From CAXMST01 sp038206985 (GTDB taxonomy: Bacteria > Actinomycetota > Thermoleophilia > Solirubrobacterales > 70-9): DNA of 29,602 nt. Location of the stretch: NCBI GenBank assembly GCA_038206985.1, contig JBBRAH010000037.1, positions 1 through 29,602 on the forward strand, read 5' to 3'. Made by a program: the position numbers and the translations under genes. Shown here one piece after another: positions 1-8,093 of the stretch. Every line of letters begins with the position of its first letter. The first letter of the stretch is position 1. Below the pieces are notes generated by a model. The model had not been told where the DNA came from. It saw only the letters and a program-made list of their open reading frames with translations, and searched no databases.

Positions 1-492
1 TTCTGGGCGATCTGCCACGGCTCCCGCCGCCACGGTGCCCGGGTTCGCGTGGCCCGTGATCGAGACGGGGCGTCCGCTCCCGGCTCCGGTCCGGTGGTGG
101 GTGGGACCATCGCCTTCGAACCCGGGGCCTGGCCGATCCCCGCCGGCGCGGCGATCTGGCAGCTCGGCTGGGTCGCCACAGCCGGACCGCTGCCGGTGCT
201 GCGGGGGCTTCGCAATGACCGCGCGATGCGGGCTGCCCACGTCAGTCACCCACACACCTACCTGTGGTTCATCGGCGTCGCCCCGGAGTTTCATGGCCGG
301 GGCATCGGCCGCGCGCTGATGGCGGAGCTGCACCAGCGGGCGGAGGGGATCGGCCGGCCCACCTTCCTCGAGACCGGCACCGAGTCCAACGTCCACTTCT
401 ACCGCTCGCTCGGCTACGAGGAGATCGGCAAGCTGACCATGCCCAGCGGCCCCGCCATGTGGAAGCTGCAGCGCCCGCCGCCCGTTCCATAG
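1..492 (+). CDS. GNAT-family N-acetyltransferase, 5'-truncated by the window edge
   Basis: The reading frame is open from base 1, so the true start lies upstream; a GTG at 49 is possible but not needed. The C-terminal half carries the acetyl-CoA binding signature of GNAT enzymes: a beta strand ending in IGVAP, then the turn EFHGRGIGRALM (Q/R-x-x-G-x-G/A loop), then the helix. It is followed by LETGTESNVHFYRSLGYEEIG, the usual late strand-helix pair of this fold (F-Y-R-S-L-G-Y). GNAT proteins transfer an acetyl group from acetyl-CoA to an amine. The substrate cannot be told from this fragment. The call is firm at superfamily level only. The gene ends 108 bp before the next gene on the same strand. 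Confidence 0.85.
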   Translation, partial: FWAICHGSRRHGARVRVARDRDGASAPGSGPVVGGTIAFEPGAWPIPAGAAIWQLGWVATAGPLPVLRGLRNDRAMRAAHVSHPHTYLWFIGVAPEFHGRGIGRALMAELHQRAEGIGRPTFLETGTESNVHFYRSLGYEEIGKLTMPSGPAMWKLQRPPPVP

Positions 493-545
493 ACACGCCC
501 GGTGGCCCCGGCGAGGATGCGCCCGCGGCACCGTCCGGTGCGCTA

Positions 546-577
546 TACGATGTGCGCCTGACTCGCCCCAAAGGGGC
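546..577 (+). promoter_or_regulatory. Possible -10 box and leader hairpin of the GAF kinase gene
   Basis: A TATACGAT stretch (544-551, containing the TANNNT hexamer TACGAT) lies about 50 nt before the ATG at 601. A short hairpin GCCCC-AAA-GGGGC (565-577) falls in the inferred leader. No good -35 box is visible. Another small hairpin, GCACC-GTCC-GGTGC (528-541), sits just upstream and could end the acetyltransferase transcript. Confidence 0.35.
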
Positions 578-600
578 CCCATAGCCGAGGCGGTGATTGC

Positions 601-1872
601 ATGGAGGCAACTGGAATAGACGGGGGAGCCACGCAGGGAAAGCCGACGGCGGTTGCCGGTGGCGATGCTCCGCTCGAGTCGCGTCACCTCGCGCTGGGGC
701 AGTTGCTCGAACTCGCCTCCGTAAGTCCGGATCTCGGCGAACTGCTGCCGAGCGTTCTCGATACGGGCCGCCGGCTGCTGGGTGCGGATCTGGTCGGCTA
801 CTGGCGTCCGGACGGTCGCACAGGTGATCTCCGCCTTGAGGCCGGGATCGGCTGGGCCGACCGCGAGATCGCACTCAGCCAAAACTCGACCGACGCCAAG
901 ATTGTGTTGGGCTATGGACTCGCCGAGTCCGTAGCCGCGCAGGCCGGAGGCGAACTGGAGTCGCACGGGATTCACAGCGCCCTCGCCGTTGCGGTCGAGC
1001 CTCAGGGACGCGGGACGGCGGGCGCCCTGGGGGTATACCAGCGTTCCGAACGACAGTTCACCGCCGGCGACCGGGCGCTGCTGGAAACACTCTCCGGCCT
1101 GATCGCTCTCTGCCAGGCCAGGGCGCGGGGCGTGCGCCTCGACCAGGAGGTCGAGCGGGCCCAGCTCGAGGCTGGGGCCGGAGCGCTCGTCGCAGGGGTT
1201 TCCCACGACTTCAGCAACATCCTCTCGGTGGTGCTCAGTAACGCGGGCCTGATCGGCGCCGAGTCCTCCCGACCGGGGACGGTCCGCGAGCTCGCGGAGG
1301 AGATCTCGGTCGCCGCGCAGCGCGGCACGGATATCTGCCGCAGCCTCGTCGATCTCAGCCGGAGAACCGGCTCCCCGCCGGTGCTGATCGAGACCGGCCG
1401 GGCGATCGAGGAAATCTCACGAATCCTGCTGAGCACGATGGGCGGCTCGGTCTCTCTGCGGCTCGACATCGAGGCGGGCGTCCCTTCGGTGCGCCTCCAA
1501 CAGGGAGACCTCGAGCGGATCGTCGTCAACCTCGTCCTCAACGCGCGCGATGCGCTGGAGGACAGCGGAACCGTTCTCGTTACCGCCAGGAGCCTCGATA
1601 CGAACGGATCGGCTCAGGTCGAGATCGCCGTCATCGACGATGGTCCCGGGATGGATACCGATACCGCCAGCCACGCCCTCGATCCGGGCTTCACAACCAA
1701 GCCCGGCGGCGCGGGCTCCGGTATCGGCCTGACGAATGTGGCGAGAATCGTCGGTGACGCCGGCGGTGCCATTGAGATCAAGTCGGAGCCCGGGCTGCGC
1801 ACGACTGTGACGGTCAAGCTACCCGCCGCGCATGCGCCGGGCGCCTATCGCTGGCAGCCGCAGCCGGATTGA
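601..1872 (+). CDS. Orphan sensor histidine kinase with N-terminal GAF domain
   Basis: A 423-residue soluble kinase. Residues about 33-175 have the pattern of a GAF sensor domain (LLPSVLDTGRRLLGAD near the start, then LGVYQRSERQFTAGDRALLE). The phospho-acceptor is His202 in AGVSHDFSNILSVV, close to the AHDFNN type of H-box. The ATPase domain follows, with an N-box (VVNLVLNARDALED, about 308-321), a G1 box (DDGPGMD) and a G2 region (GSGIGLTNVARIVGDAGG). No transmembrane segment or signal peptide is present, so it probably senses a cytoplasmic signal. No response regulator adjoins it, since the next gene is convergent; its partner must be elsewhere. The start is the ATG at 601; only a weak purine stretch precedes it. 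Confidence 0.9.
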   Translation: MEATGIDGGATQGKPTAVAGGDAPLESRHLALGQLLELASVSPDLGELLPSVLDTGRRLLGADLVGYWRPDGRTGDLRLEAGIGWADREIALSQNSTDAKIVLGYGLAESVAAQAGGELESHGIHSALAVAVEPQGRGTAGALGVYQRSERQFTAGDRALLETLSGLIALCQARARGVRLDQEVERAQLEAGAGALVAGVSHDFSNILSVVLSNAGLIGAESSRPGTVRELAEEISVAAQRGTDICRSLVDLSRRTGSPPVLIETGRAIEEISRILLSTMGGSVSLRLDIEAGVPSVRLQQGDLERIVVNLVLNARDALEDSGTVLVTARSLDTNGSAQVEIAVIDDGPGMDTDTASHALDPGFTTKPGGAGSGIGLTNVARIVGDAGGAIEIKSEPGLRTTVTVKLPAAHAPGAYRWQPQPD

Positions 1873-1895
1873 TTCGGCCCGGGGCCCGCGCCCGC

Positions 1896-3146
1896 TCAGT
1901 CGCTGAGGCTGACCGCAACGTTGCCGTCGTTGAACTGCGCCCCGACGAAGTCCTCGAGGCCGTCGCCGTTCAGATCGGCGCTGCGCATCGCGATCACATC
2001 GCTGAATACGCTGACGTCGACAGGCCCCTGGAAGCCGTCCGGTTCGGCCGGGTCGCTGATCAGGTAAGAGACTGTCAGGGTCGAGGCGTTGTAGCTGACC
2101 AGGTCGTCGGCGGGTGAGCCGCCGTAGTCGCCGATGGCTGTGCCTCCGGCGACGTCCCCGCCGATGTCGACCTGCTGCGGCGCGGTGAAGCCCGCGCTCT
2201 TCTTCTTGCCGGTCCCGTAGATCACGCTGACGGTGTCGTTGCTGGAGCCATAGTCGTCCGGAGAGGCAAGGTCGAGGCGCCCATCGTCGTTGAGATCGCC
2301 GCTGGCGAACCCATAGGGCATGCCGCCGCTCGGGTAGGTCTTGCTCTTGAACTTCTGTTTGCCGACGATCCTCTTCTTCGTCCTGGTGCCGTTCTTCTTC
2401 CTGCGCGGCTTCTTCACCTTGGTCTTCGTGTAGAGAACGCCGAAGGCCCGCAGGCGACCGACCGCGGCTGCCACGTCGGGGAACTTGTCCCGGTTGAAGT
2501 CACCGACCTCGAGAAACTGCGGCTCGCTGCCCACGCTCGGGCTCGGGTCCGGCAGCGCAAACGTCGTCTGCTTCGCCTTCTTGAAGCCGCCCTTCTTACC
2601 GAACAGTGTGTAGACGGAGCTGCCCTTGCTGTCCCCGAGCGCCGCGTCGAGGCGCCCGTCACGGTCGAAGTCGGCGACGACAACGTCCTGAACGCTCTCG
2701 GTTCCCACAGGGAAGACCTTCGGCGTGGGGTTCAGCCCGGCCGCCGTTCCCCTGAAGACGAGCAGGGCGTCGCCGCTCGGCCCAAAGTCACTGCCCGCGA
2801 CGAAGAGATCGGGCCGCTTGTCCTTGTTGAAGCGTCCGATCGCGACACCCGTGGCCGAGTAGCGCGGCCCGCCCCCCGCCGGCTGCGGCAGTTCTACCTG
2901 GGTGTTCGCGGTGAAGGTGCCGGCGCCGTCGCCGAGCAGGATCGAGATGTTGCGCCCGTCACGGTTGGCGGTGACTACGTCCAGGGTCGGGCCGGAGTCG
3001 AGCTTGCTGATCTCGACGTCGATAGGCCGGCTCCCGGTGGGGTAGGTCTGCGAGATCCCGTAGGCCGAGGCCGAGGCCGCGACTACGGCGCTGAGGCCCA
3101 GGACGAGGAAGGATAGGACCAGGATCCGGAAAGCAGTATCGCGCAT
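1896..3146 (-). CDS. Secreted FG-GAP/VCBS repeat protein
   Basis: A 416-residue protein with a clear Sec signal peptide at residues 1-28 (MRDTAFR, a hydrophobic core, then ASASA). The mature part holds about seven FG-GAP-like blades, each with a calcium-loop motif of the D-x-[DN]-x-D-G type: DFDRDGRLD, DFNRDKFPD, DLNDDGRLD and DLNGDGLED are the clearest. This pattern usually folds into a beta-propeller that is secreted or surface bound. Between the fourth and fifth blades is a lysine/arginine-rich loop (KKPRRKKNGTRTKKR) that is unusual for the fold. No catalytic residues are recognised, so a ligand-binding or structural role is most likely. It lies 54 bp downstream of the siroheme enzyme but has its own -10-like box. 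Confidence 0.85.
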   Translation of the reverse strand: MRDTAFRILVLSFLVLGLSAVVAASASAYGISQTYPTGSRPIDVEISKLDSGPTLDVVTANRDGRNISILLGDGAGTFTANTQVELPQPAGGGPRYSATGVAIGRFNKDKRPDLFVAGSDFGPSGDALLVFRGTAAGLNPTPKVFPVGTESVQDVVVADFDRDGRLDAALGDSKGSSVYTLFGKKGGFKKAKQTTFALPDPSPSVGSEPQFLEVGDFNRDKFPDVAAAVGRLRAFGVLYTKTKVKKPRRKKNGTRTKKRIVGKQKFKSKTYPSGGMPYGFASGDLNDDGRLDLASPDDYGSSNDTVSVIYGTGKKKSAGFTAPQQVDIGGDVAGGTAIGDYGGSPADDLVSYNASTLTVSYLISDPAEPDGFQGPVDVSVFSDVIAMRSADLNGDGLEDFVGAQFNDGNVAVSLSD

Positions 3147-3152
3147 GGCGCC

Positions 3153-3158
3153 AACATA
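3153..3158 (-). promoter_or_regulatory. -10 box of FG-GAP gene, leaderless arrangement
   Basis: On the minus strand TATGTT is followed by 6 nt (ggcgcc) and then the ATG at 3146. No Shine-Dalgarno sequence is present. The TANNNT-N6-ATG spacing is that expected when transcription begins at the start codon. Confidence 0.5.
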
Positions 3159-3200
3159 ATCGATCGGCGGGCGTCAGCGCAAGGGGACCCGCGGGAGCCC

Positions 3201-3956
3201 TCATGCCGTGACGCCGAGGCGCTCGGCGTGCCGGGCGCGGGCGGCGGTGATCAGCTCGCCGAGCTCGGGCCGGCGGCCCTCGCGCAGCAACTCGATCGGG
3301 TCGGGATCGCCGTTGACGATCTCCTCAAAGAAGGCCTTGCGGTCCTGGTATGTGGGCAGAGTGGCCTTGGCCCAGCCCCGCTCGTCGTTGAGGATCCCGG
3401 CCAGCTCGGCGTAGTCGCCGCCGAACAGCTCGGAGATCTCCCGCTTCATCCGCTTGGCCAGGGCGGGGGAGGCGCCGGCGGTTGAGATCGCGATCGCCAG
3501 CGAGCCGGTGCGGACGATCGCCGGCAGGATGAAGTTGCAAAGCGAGGGCACATCGACGACGTTGACGAGCATCGCCCGCTCCTCGGCGGCGTCGTAGACC
3601 GAGATGTTGACGTCGGTGTCGTCGGTCGCTGCGATCGCGATGAAGGTCCGCTCGAGGTCGGCGACTTCGAACTCGCGCCGGATCAGCTCGATCGAGCCCT
3701 CGGCGGCGAGCTGCTCGATCTGGGGGTTGGTCACCTCGGGCGCAACGACGGTCACCTCTCCGTCGCAGGCGAGCAGGCCCTCGATCTTCTCGAGGCCGAT
3801 GTCGCCGGCGCCGACGACCAGGCACTTGCGCCCGGTTAGCCGCAGGCAGGCGATGTAGAACGGCGTCTCGAGCATTCCCCGCACGCAGGACTGGTCGCAG
3901 ATCCCCTTGCGGAACTGGCAGACACACTCTTTGCCTTCGTACTGCTGGGCGGGCAT
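3201..3956 (-). CDS. Precorrin-2 dehydrogenase (Met8/CysG-N family, siroheme synthesis) with Cys-rich N-terminus
   Basis: A 251-residue enzyme of the Met8p/CysG N-domain family, which oxidises precorrin-2 to sirohydrochlorin with NAD+; some members also insert iron. The NAD-binding loop is VVGAGDIG, at about residues 45-52. The family motif NVVDVPSLCNFILPAIV carries the conserved Asp. ISTAGASPALAKRMKREI matches the family's dimerisation/helical region. Ahead of the usual start, residues 1-27 hold Cys11, Cys13, Cys20 and Cys24 (C-x-C-x6-C-x3-C), which is not part of the family fold. A second ATG (Met28) would give a conventional start, but the GGGGA in front of it touches the ATG. The upstream ATG at 3956 has a well-placed TAACCT box, so the long form is preferred. 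No SirB/CbiK chelatase gene is nearby. Confidence 0.88.
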   Translation of the reverse strand: MPAQQYEGKECVCQFRKGICDQSCVRGMLETPFYIACLRLTGRKCLVVGAGDIGLEKIEGLLACDGEVTVVAPEVTNPQIEQLAAEGSIELIRREFEVADLERTFIAIAATDDTDVNISVYDAAEERAMLVNVVDVPSLCNFILPAIVRTGSLAIAISTAGASPALAKRMKREISELFGGDYAELAGILNDERGWAKATLPTYQDRKAFFEEIVNGDPDPIELLREGRRPELGELITAARARHAERLGVTA

Positions 3957-3964
3957 GGCCCGGA

Positions 3965-3970
3965 AGGTTA
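3965..3970 (-). promoter_or_regulatory. -10 box of precorrin-2 dehydrogenase gene, leaderless arrangement
   Basis: TAACCT on the minus strand, then 8 nt, then the ATG at 3956; no Shine-Dalgarno sequence. It lies in the 47-bp gap after the epimerase stop. It supports use of the upstream ATG, and hence translation of the cysteine-rich extension. Confidence 0.45.
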
Positions 3971-4003
3971 GAAGAGCGGCGGGCTCGGCAACGGGTGCCG
4001 GGC

Positions 4004-4939
4004 TCAGTCAGCCGCGGCGCGCCAGGTGGTCTCCAGCCCCTTGCGCAGCGGCGTCGATGGGTGCCAGCCGAGCTGGGCTGCCGCGAAGCTCGGATCGAGG
4101 GCCATCCGGTCGATCTCGCCCGCCCGCGGCGGCTCGAGCTCGGCGATGAAATCCGAGCGACCGCCGATCGTGCGCAGGGCAGCGATGAGCTCCAGGACCG
4201 AGGTCTCGGTTCCCGTGCCGACGTTGATCTCACCGATTGCCTGGCGATCCGCGGCCGCGATCAGGGCGCGCACGACATCGCCGACGAAGACGAAGTCCCG
4301 GGTCTGCTCGCCGCTGCCGAAGACCTTGGGCCGCTCCCCGTCGCGCAGCTGCCGGCAGAAGATCGAGACCACACCGGCCTCGCCAATCGACGACTGACGC
4401 GGTCCGTAGACGTTGCCGAAGCGCAGGCTGGCGGCGCGCATCCCGTGTAACTGACGGTAGGTGGCGAGGTACCCCTCGGCCGAGAGCTTCGCCTGCCCGT
4501 ATGGGGAACCGGGGTGCAGCGAGGCAGCTTCGTTGAGCGGCACGGTGCCGTGCTCGGGCTCTCCGTATACGGCGCAGCTGGAGGCGAGCACGAAGGAGGA
4601 AGCCCCGGCCCGACGGGCCGCTTCGAGCACGTTGACGGCGCCCTCGACGTTGACCCGCACGTCGCGGCCGGGATTGACCACCGAGACGCGTACGTCCACC
4701 TGCGCCGCCAGGTGGAAGACCAGATCCGGGTCCAGTTCGGCGACTGCCTCGTTGACGGCGGGGGCGTCGGTGACATCGCCCGTCAGCAGCCGGGCACCGT
4801 TGCTCAGTGCCTCCGCCAGGTTCTGCTCGCGACCGCTGGAGAGGTCGTCGAGAACGACCACCTGATCGCCGCGACTGACGAGCGCATCGACCAGATGGGA
4901 TCCGATAAAGCCGGCTCCACCGGTGACAAAAGCTTTCAT
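4004..4939 (-). CDS. NAD-dependent nucleotide-sugar epimerase/dehydratase (GalE-like)
   Basis: A 311-residue extended short-chain dehydrogenase. It opens with the Rossmann motif TGGAGFIGSHLVDALVSRGD (residues 5-24) and LDDLSSG, and carries SSCAVYGEPE and the catalytic YGQAK (Y-x3-K). RFGNVYGPRQ and the late EINVGTGTETSV segment are typical of UDP-glucose 4-epimerase and related enzymes. The exact sugar nucleotide cannot be read from sequence. An in-frame GTG at 4963 would add eight residues. The ATG at 4939 is preferred because the Rossmann strand begins right after it and a TACTCT box sits 8 nt upstream. It is divergent from topA and 47 bp upstream of the siroheme gene. The many GT2 genes nearby suggest a role in cell-surface glycans, but this is inference. 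Confidence 0.88.
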   Translation of the reverse strand: MKAFVTGGAGFIGSHLVDALVSRGDQVVVLDDLSSGREQNLAEALSNGARLLTGDVTDAPAVNEAVAELDPDLVFHLAAQVDVRVSVVNPGRDVRVNVEGAVNVLEAARRAGASSFVLASSCAVYGEPEHGTVPLNEAASLHPGSPYGQAKLSAEGYLATYRQLHGMRAASLRFGNVYGPRQSSIGEAGVVSIFCRQLRDGERPKVFGSGEQTRDFVFVGDVVRALIAAADRQAIGEINVGTGTETSVLELIAALRTIGGRSDFIAELEPPRAGEIDRMALDPSFAAAQLGWHPSTPLRKGLETTWRAAAD

Positions 4940-4947
4940 CTGAGCCG

Positions 4948-4953
4948 AGAGTA
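4948..4953 (-). promoter_or_regulatory. -10 box of epimerase gene, leaderless arrangement
   Basis: TACTCT on the minus strand, 8 nt before the ATG at 4939. Just behind it, a 6-bp inverted repeat GCCACC-tagccg-GGTGGC (4959-4976) lies between the divergent epimerase and topA genes and could be an operator. No second copy is seen. Confidence 0.4.
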
Positions 4954-5070
4954 CCCCTGCCACCTAGCCGGGTGGCGCCCGTGGAGGCCGCTTGCAGTGG
5001 TTGCTACAGTCGCCGCCCCTCGCCCCGAGAACCCGCATCCGACCAATCGCGAGGGAACCTGGAGAGCAGC

Positions 5071-7419
5071 ATGCGCCTGATCATCACCGAGAAGAACAAC
5101 TCCGCCAAGAAGATCTCCGAGATCCTCAGCGGCGGCGACGCGAAGGCGGACGCCTCCTACAGGACGCCCTATTACACCTGGACCGACGCCGAGGGCAACG
5201 AGCAGACCACCGTCGGGCTCAAGGGCCACGTACTCAACCCCGCCTTTCCCGAGGGCTACTCCAACTGGCAGGAGACCGACCCCAAGACGCTGATTGACGC
5301 CGCGCTCGTCACCGAGGCGACTGACAAGAACGTCGTCAAGGCGGTCCGCAAGCTCTCCAAGGAAGCGGACTCGCTCGTGATCGCGACCGACTTCGACCGT
5401 GAGGGCGAGCTGATCGGCCTCGAGGCCCTACGCGAGGCGCTCGATGTCAACCCCGCGCTCGCCGACGGCGAGGTCTCGACCGCGCCCACGGTCAAGCGAG
5501 CCCGCTACTCGGCCCTGACCAAGGACGAGATCGAGCGGGCCTTCTCCGAGCTCGACGAGCTCTCCTACCCGCTCGCCTACGCCGCCCAGGTGCGCGGCGA
5601 GATCGACCTGATCTGGGGCGCGACCCTGACCCGCGCCGTCTCTCTGGCGACGCGCCGCTTCGGCTCCAACTTCCTCTCCGTCGGCCGCGTGCAGAGCCCG
5701 ACCCTGGGCCTCGTCGTCGAGCGTGAGCTCGAGCGCCGCGCCCACGTGGCCGAGCCCTACTGGGAGGTCTTCGCCAACTTCAGCCATCCCGACGGCACGA
5801 TCGAGACTCACCACAAGACGGACAAGTTCTGGAAGAAGCCCGAGGCCGAGGCGGCCCTGGCCGCGACCGGCAGCCCGGGCGAGGTCGTCGAGCTCTCCAA
5901 GCGCAAGAACACGCGCAAGCCGCCCACTCCCTACAACACGACCGCCTTCACCACGGATGCCTCCAACCGCCTGGGCATGACGCCCTCGCAGGCGATGCGG
6001 GTCGCCGAGGATCTGTACATGGACGGCTTCCTCTCCTACCCGCGCACCGACAACACGGTCTATCCCGCCTCGCTCAACACGCACGAGCTGGTCTCCTCGC
6101 TCGTCCGCATCCCGGAGTTCAGCGCCGCCAAGGAGCTGCTGGACGGCCCTCTGAACGCGACGCGCGGCAAGAAGGAGACCACCGACCACCCGCCGATCTA
6201 CCCGACGCAGGCGGTCTACCCCAACGCCCTCGAAGGGCCCAAGCGCCGCGTCTACGAGCTGGTCGTGCGTCGCTTCCTCGCCACCTTCGGCAAGCCGATG
6301 ATCAGCGAGTCGGCCCGTGCCGACATCAAGGCCGGCGACGAGACCTACTTCGTGCGGGGCTCGATCGTCGTCGACCCCGGCTTCGCTTCGATCTACACCT
6401 ACGCTCGCTCCGCCGACAACGAGCTACCGGCGCTCGAGGAGGGCCAGAAGCTCGACCTCGAGGGCGCTCCCTGGATGGTCGACAAGGAGACCCAGCCGCC
6501 CTCGCGGATCAGCCAGGGCAAGTTGATCGAGATGATGGAGGAGCTCGGCCTCGGCACCAAGGCGACCCGGCCGGACATCATCCAGAAGCTCTACTCGCGC
6601 GGCTACGTCTACAACAACCCGCCCGAGCCCTCGGAGACCGGGATCGCGATGTTCAAGGCCTTCCACGATCACGTCGTGCGCATGGCGACTCCGGAGATGA
6701 CCGCCGAGCTGGAGTCCGATATGGATGAGATCGCCTCCGGCAAGCGCAGCAAGGACGAGGTCATCCAGATCAGCCGCGACATGCTGCATCAGACCTACGA
6801 CGACCTGTTTGAGCGGCGCGAGGATCTCGCCAAGACGATCTGGGCCGGGATGGACGAGGACAAGTACATCGGCCACTGTGAGGTCTGCGAGGCCAAGGGC
6901 CGGACCGTGCATGAGGACGGCACCCTGAATCGGTTGCGGATCATCGACCTCAAGGGCGGCAAGCGCTTCTGGGGCTGCGAGGGCTACAACCGCGATGACC
7001 CCGAGGATTCCGAGTCCTGCACCAACTCCGGACCGCTCCCTGGCCGCGGCTATGAGCTCTGGCGCCTGGAGCCGAAGTGCTCGGTCTGTGAGGTCCGCCC
7101 GCGGCTCACCGTCAAGGGTTTCCGCGGTCGTCCCTGGAAGCTCTGCCTCAACGACGACTGCCCGTCGATGGTCGAGATGCGCGAAAAGCGCGAGGAGCGG
7201 CGCAAGGCCAAGGAGGCCGCCGAGGCCGCGAAGGCGGCCAAGGGCGAGGACGACAAGGGCTCCGGCTCCGGCGCCAAATCGAAGCGCAAGCCGAAGCCGA
7301 AAAAGTCGGGCGGCGCCCGCAAGAAGGCGCCGACCACGACCACGCGGACCAAGCGCGCGAGAAGCGGCAAGACCACGGCCACGGGCAGCAGCGCCGCCCG
7401 CACCCGCGGCTCGAGCTGA
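5071..7419 (+). CDS. topA: Type IA DNA topoisomerase I, archaeal-like
   Basis: A 782-residue enzyme that relaxes negatively supercoiled DNA by cutting one strand. The Toprim domain starts with LIITEKNNSAKKI (catalytic Glu) and contains DFDREGELIG (D-x-D-x-E-G). The active-site tyrosine is Tyr323 in FLSYPRTDN. GEIDLIWGATLTR, FLSVGRVQSPTL and GLGTKATRPDII are family motifs. The opening (EKNNSAKKISEILSGG, then YSNWQETDPKTLIDA) recalls archaeal rather than E. coli-type TopA, which begins IVESPAKAKTI. Residues about 600-705 hold C-x2-C and further cysteine pairs, probably zinc ribbons. The last 80 or so residues are a lysine/arginine/alanine-rich tail, common in actinobacterial TopA. The ATG at 5071 follows GGAG at good spacing. 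A possible -10 (TACAGT, 5005-5010) lies upstream. tmk begins 31 bp after the stop. Confidence 0.95.
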   Translation: MRLIITEKNNSAKKISEILSGGDAKADASYRTPYYTWTDAEGNEQTTVGLKGHVLNPAFPEGYSNWQETDPKTLIDAALVTEATDKNVVKAVRKLSKEADSLVIATDFDREGELIGLEALREALDVNPALADGEVSTAPTVKRARYSALTKDEIERAFSELDELSYPLAYAAQVRGEIDLIWGATLTRAVSLATRRFGSNFLSVGRVQSPTLGLVVERELERRAHVAEPYWEVFANFSHPDGTIETHHKTDKFWKKPEAEAALAATGSPGEVVELSKRKNTRKPPTPYNTTAFTTDASNRLGMTPSQAMRVAEDLYMDGFLSYPRTDNTVYPASLNTHELVSSLVRIPEFSAAKELLDGPLNATRGKKETTDHPPIYPTQAVYPNALEGPKRRVYELVVRRFLATFGKPMISESARADIKAGDETYFVRGSIVVDPGFASIYTYARSADNELPALEEGQKLDLEGAPWMVDKETQPPSRISQGKLIEMMEELGLGTKATRPDIIQKLYSRGYVYNNPPEPSETGIAMFKAFHDHVVRMATPEMTAELESDMDEIASGKRSKDEVIQISRDMLHQTYDDLFERREDLAKTIWAGMDEDKYIGHCEVCEAKGRTVHEDGTLNRLRIIDLKGGKRFWGCEGYNRDDPEDSESCTNSGPLPGRGYELWRLEPKCSVCEVRPRLTVKGFRGRPWKLCLNDDCPSMVEMREKREERRKAKEAAEAAKAAKGEDDKGSGSGAKSKRKPKPKKSGGARKKAPTTTTRTKRARSGKTTATGSSAARTRGSS

Positions 7420-7450
7420 GCGCCCGGGTCGGGGTCGCGGGGCCGAGCCT

Positions 7451-8086
7451 GTGTTCGTCACCTTCGAGGGCATCGACGGTGCGGGCAAGAGCACCCAGGC
7501 CCGCCTGCTGGCGGAGCGCCCCCGGGTGGGGGCCGAGACGGATGCTCCACTGCTGCTGCGTGAGCCCGGCGGCACCCCGGCGGGCGAGCGGCTGCGCGAG
7601 ATCCTCAAGGACCCGGAGCTCAGCCTGCACCCGCGGGCCGAGCTACTGCTGTTCCTCGCCGCCCGGGCCGAGCTGGTGGAGCAGGTGATCCGCCCGGCGC
7701 TCGAGACGGGCCGCGACGTGGTCTGCGACCGCTTCAGCGACTCCACCGTCGCCTACCAGGGCGCGGGCCGGGGGCTCGGGGTGGAGTTCGTGCAGCGCGC
7801 CTGCGCCGACGCGGTCGCCGGCTGCGTCCCCGACCGCACGGTTCTCCTGCAGCTGCCGGTCGCCGAGGCGGGGGAGAGGGGCGCCGGACGCGGCGACTTC
7901 GGAGCCGACCGCTTTGAGCGCGAGGGCGCCGCCTTCCAGGCCACGATCGCGGGCTGCTTCGACGAGCTGGCAGCTGCCGAGCCGGAGCGCTTCCTGGTGG
8001 TTGACGGCGCCGGCGAGCCCGGCGAGGTCCACGAGCGCGTGCTGGCCGGCCTCGGGCTCGACGCTGCCCCAGGGGGCCGGGGCTGA
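7451..8086 (+). CDS. tmk: Thymidylate kinase
   Basis: A 211-residue dTMP kinase that makes dTDP from dTMP and ATP. The P-loop is FEGIDGAGKSTQ (residues 4-15). REPGGTPAGERLR is the second signature, and CDRFSDSTVAYQG is the DR[YF] substrate motif. The lid region AGRGDFGADRFEREG supplies arginines. Length fits the family. The frame is open far upstream inside topA, but homology begins at the GTG at 7451 (VFVTFEGIDG). The gene is 31 bp after topA and 58 bp before holB, and the three are probably co-transcribed. The tmk-holB order is common in bacteria. Confidence 0.94.
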   Translation: MFVTFEGIDGAGKSTQARLLAERPRVGAETDAPLLLREPGGTPAGERLREILKDPELSLHPRAELLLFLAARAELVEQVIRPALETGRDVVCDRFSDSTVAYQGAGRGLGVEFVQRACADAVAGCVPDRTVLLQLPVAEAGERGAGRGDFGADRFEREGAAFQATIAGCFDELAAAEPERFLVVDGAGEPGEVHERVLAGLGLDAAPGGRG

Positions 8087-8093
8087 TGGGGGC

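Noticed and set aside
7281..7450. Topoisomerase tail fused to thymidylate kinase
   Set aside because: The tmk frame is open back into topA, but topA has its own stop at 7419 in another frame, and kinase homology starts at the GTG at 7451.
6424..7746. 440-residue open frame antisense to topA and tmk
   Set aside because: Repetitive Ala/Arg/Gly/Leu composition produced by the complement of GC-rich codons; both genes beneath it are certain.
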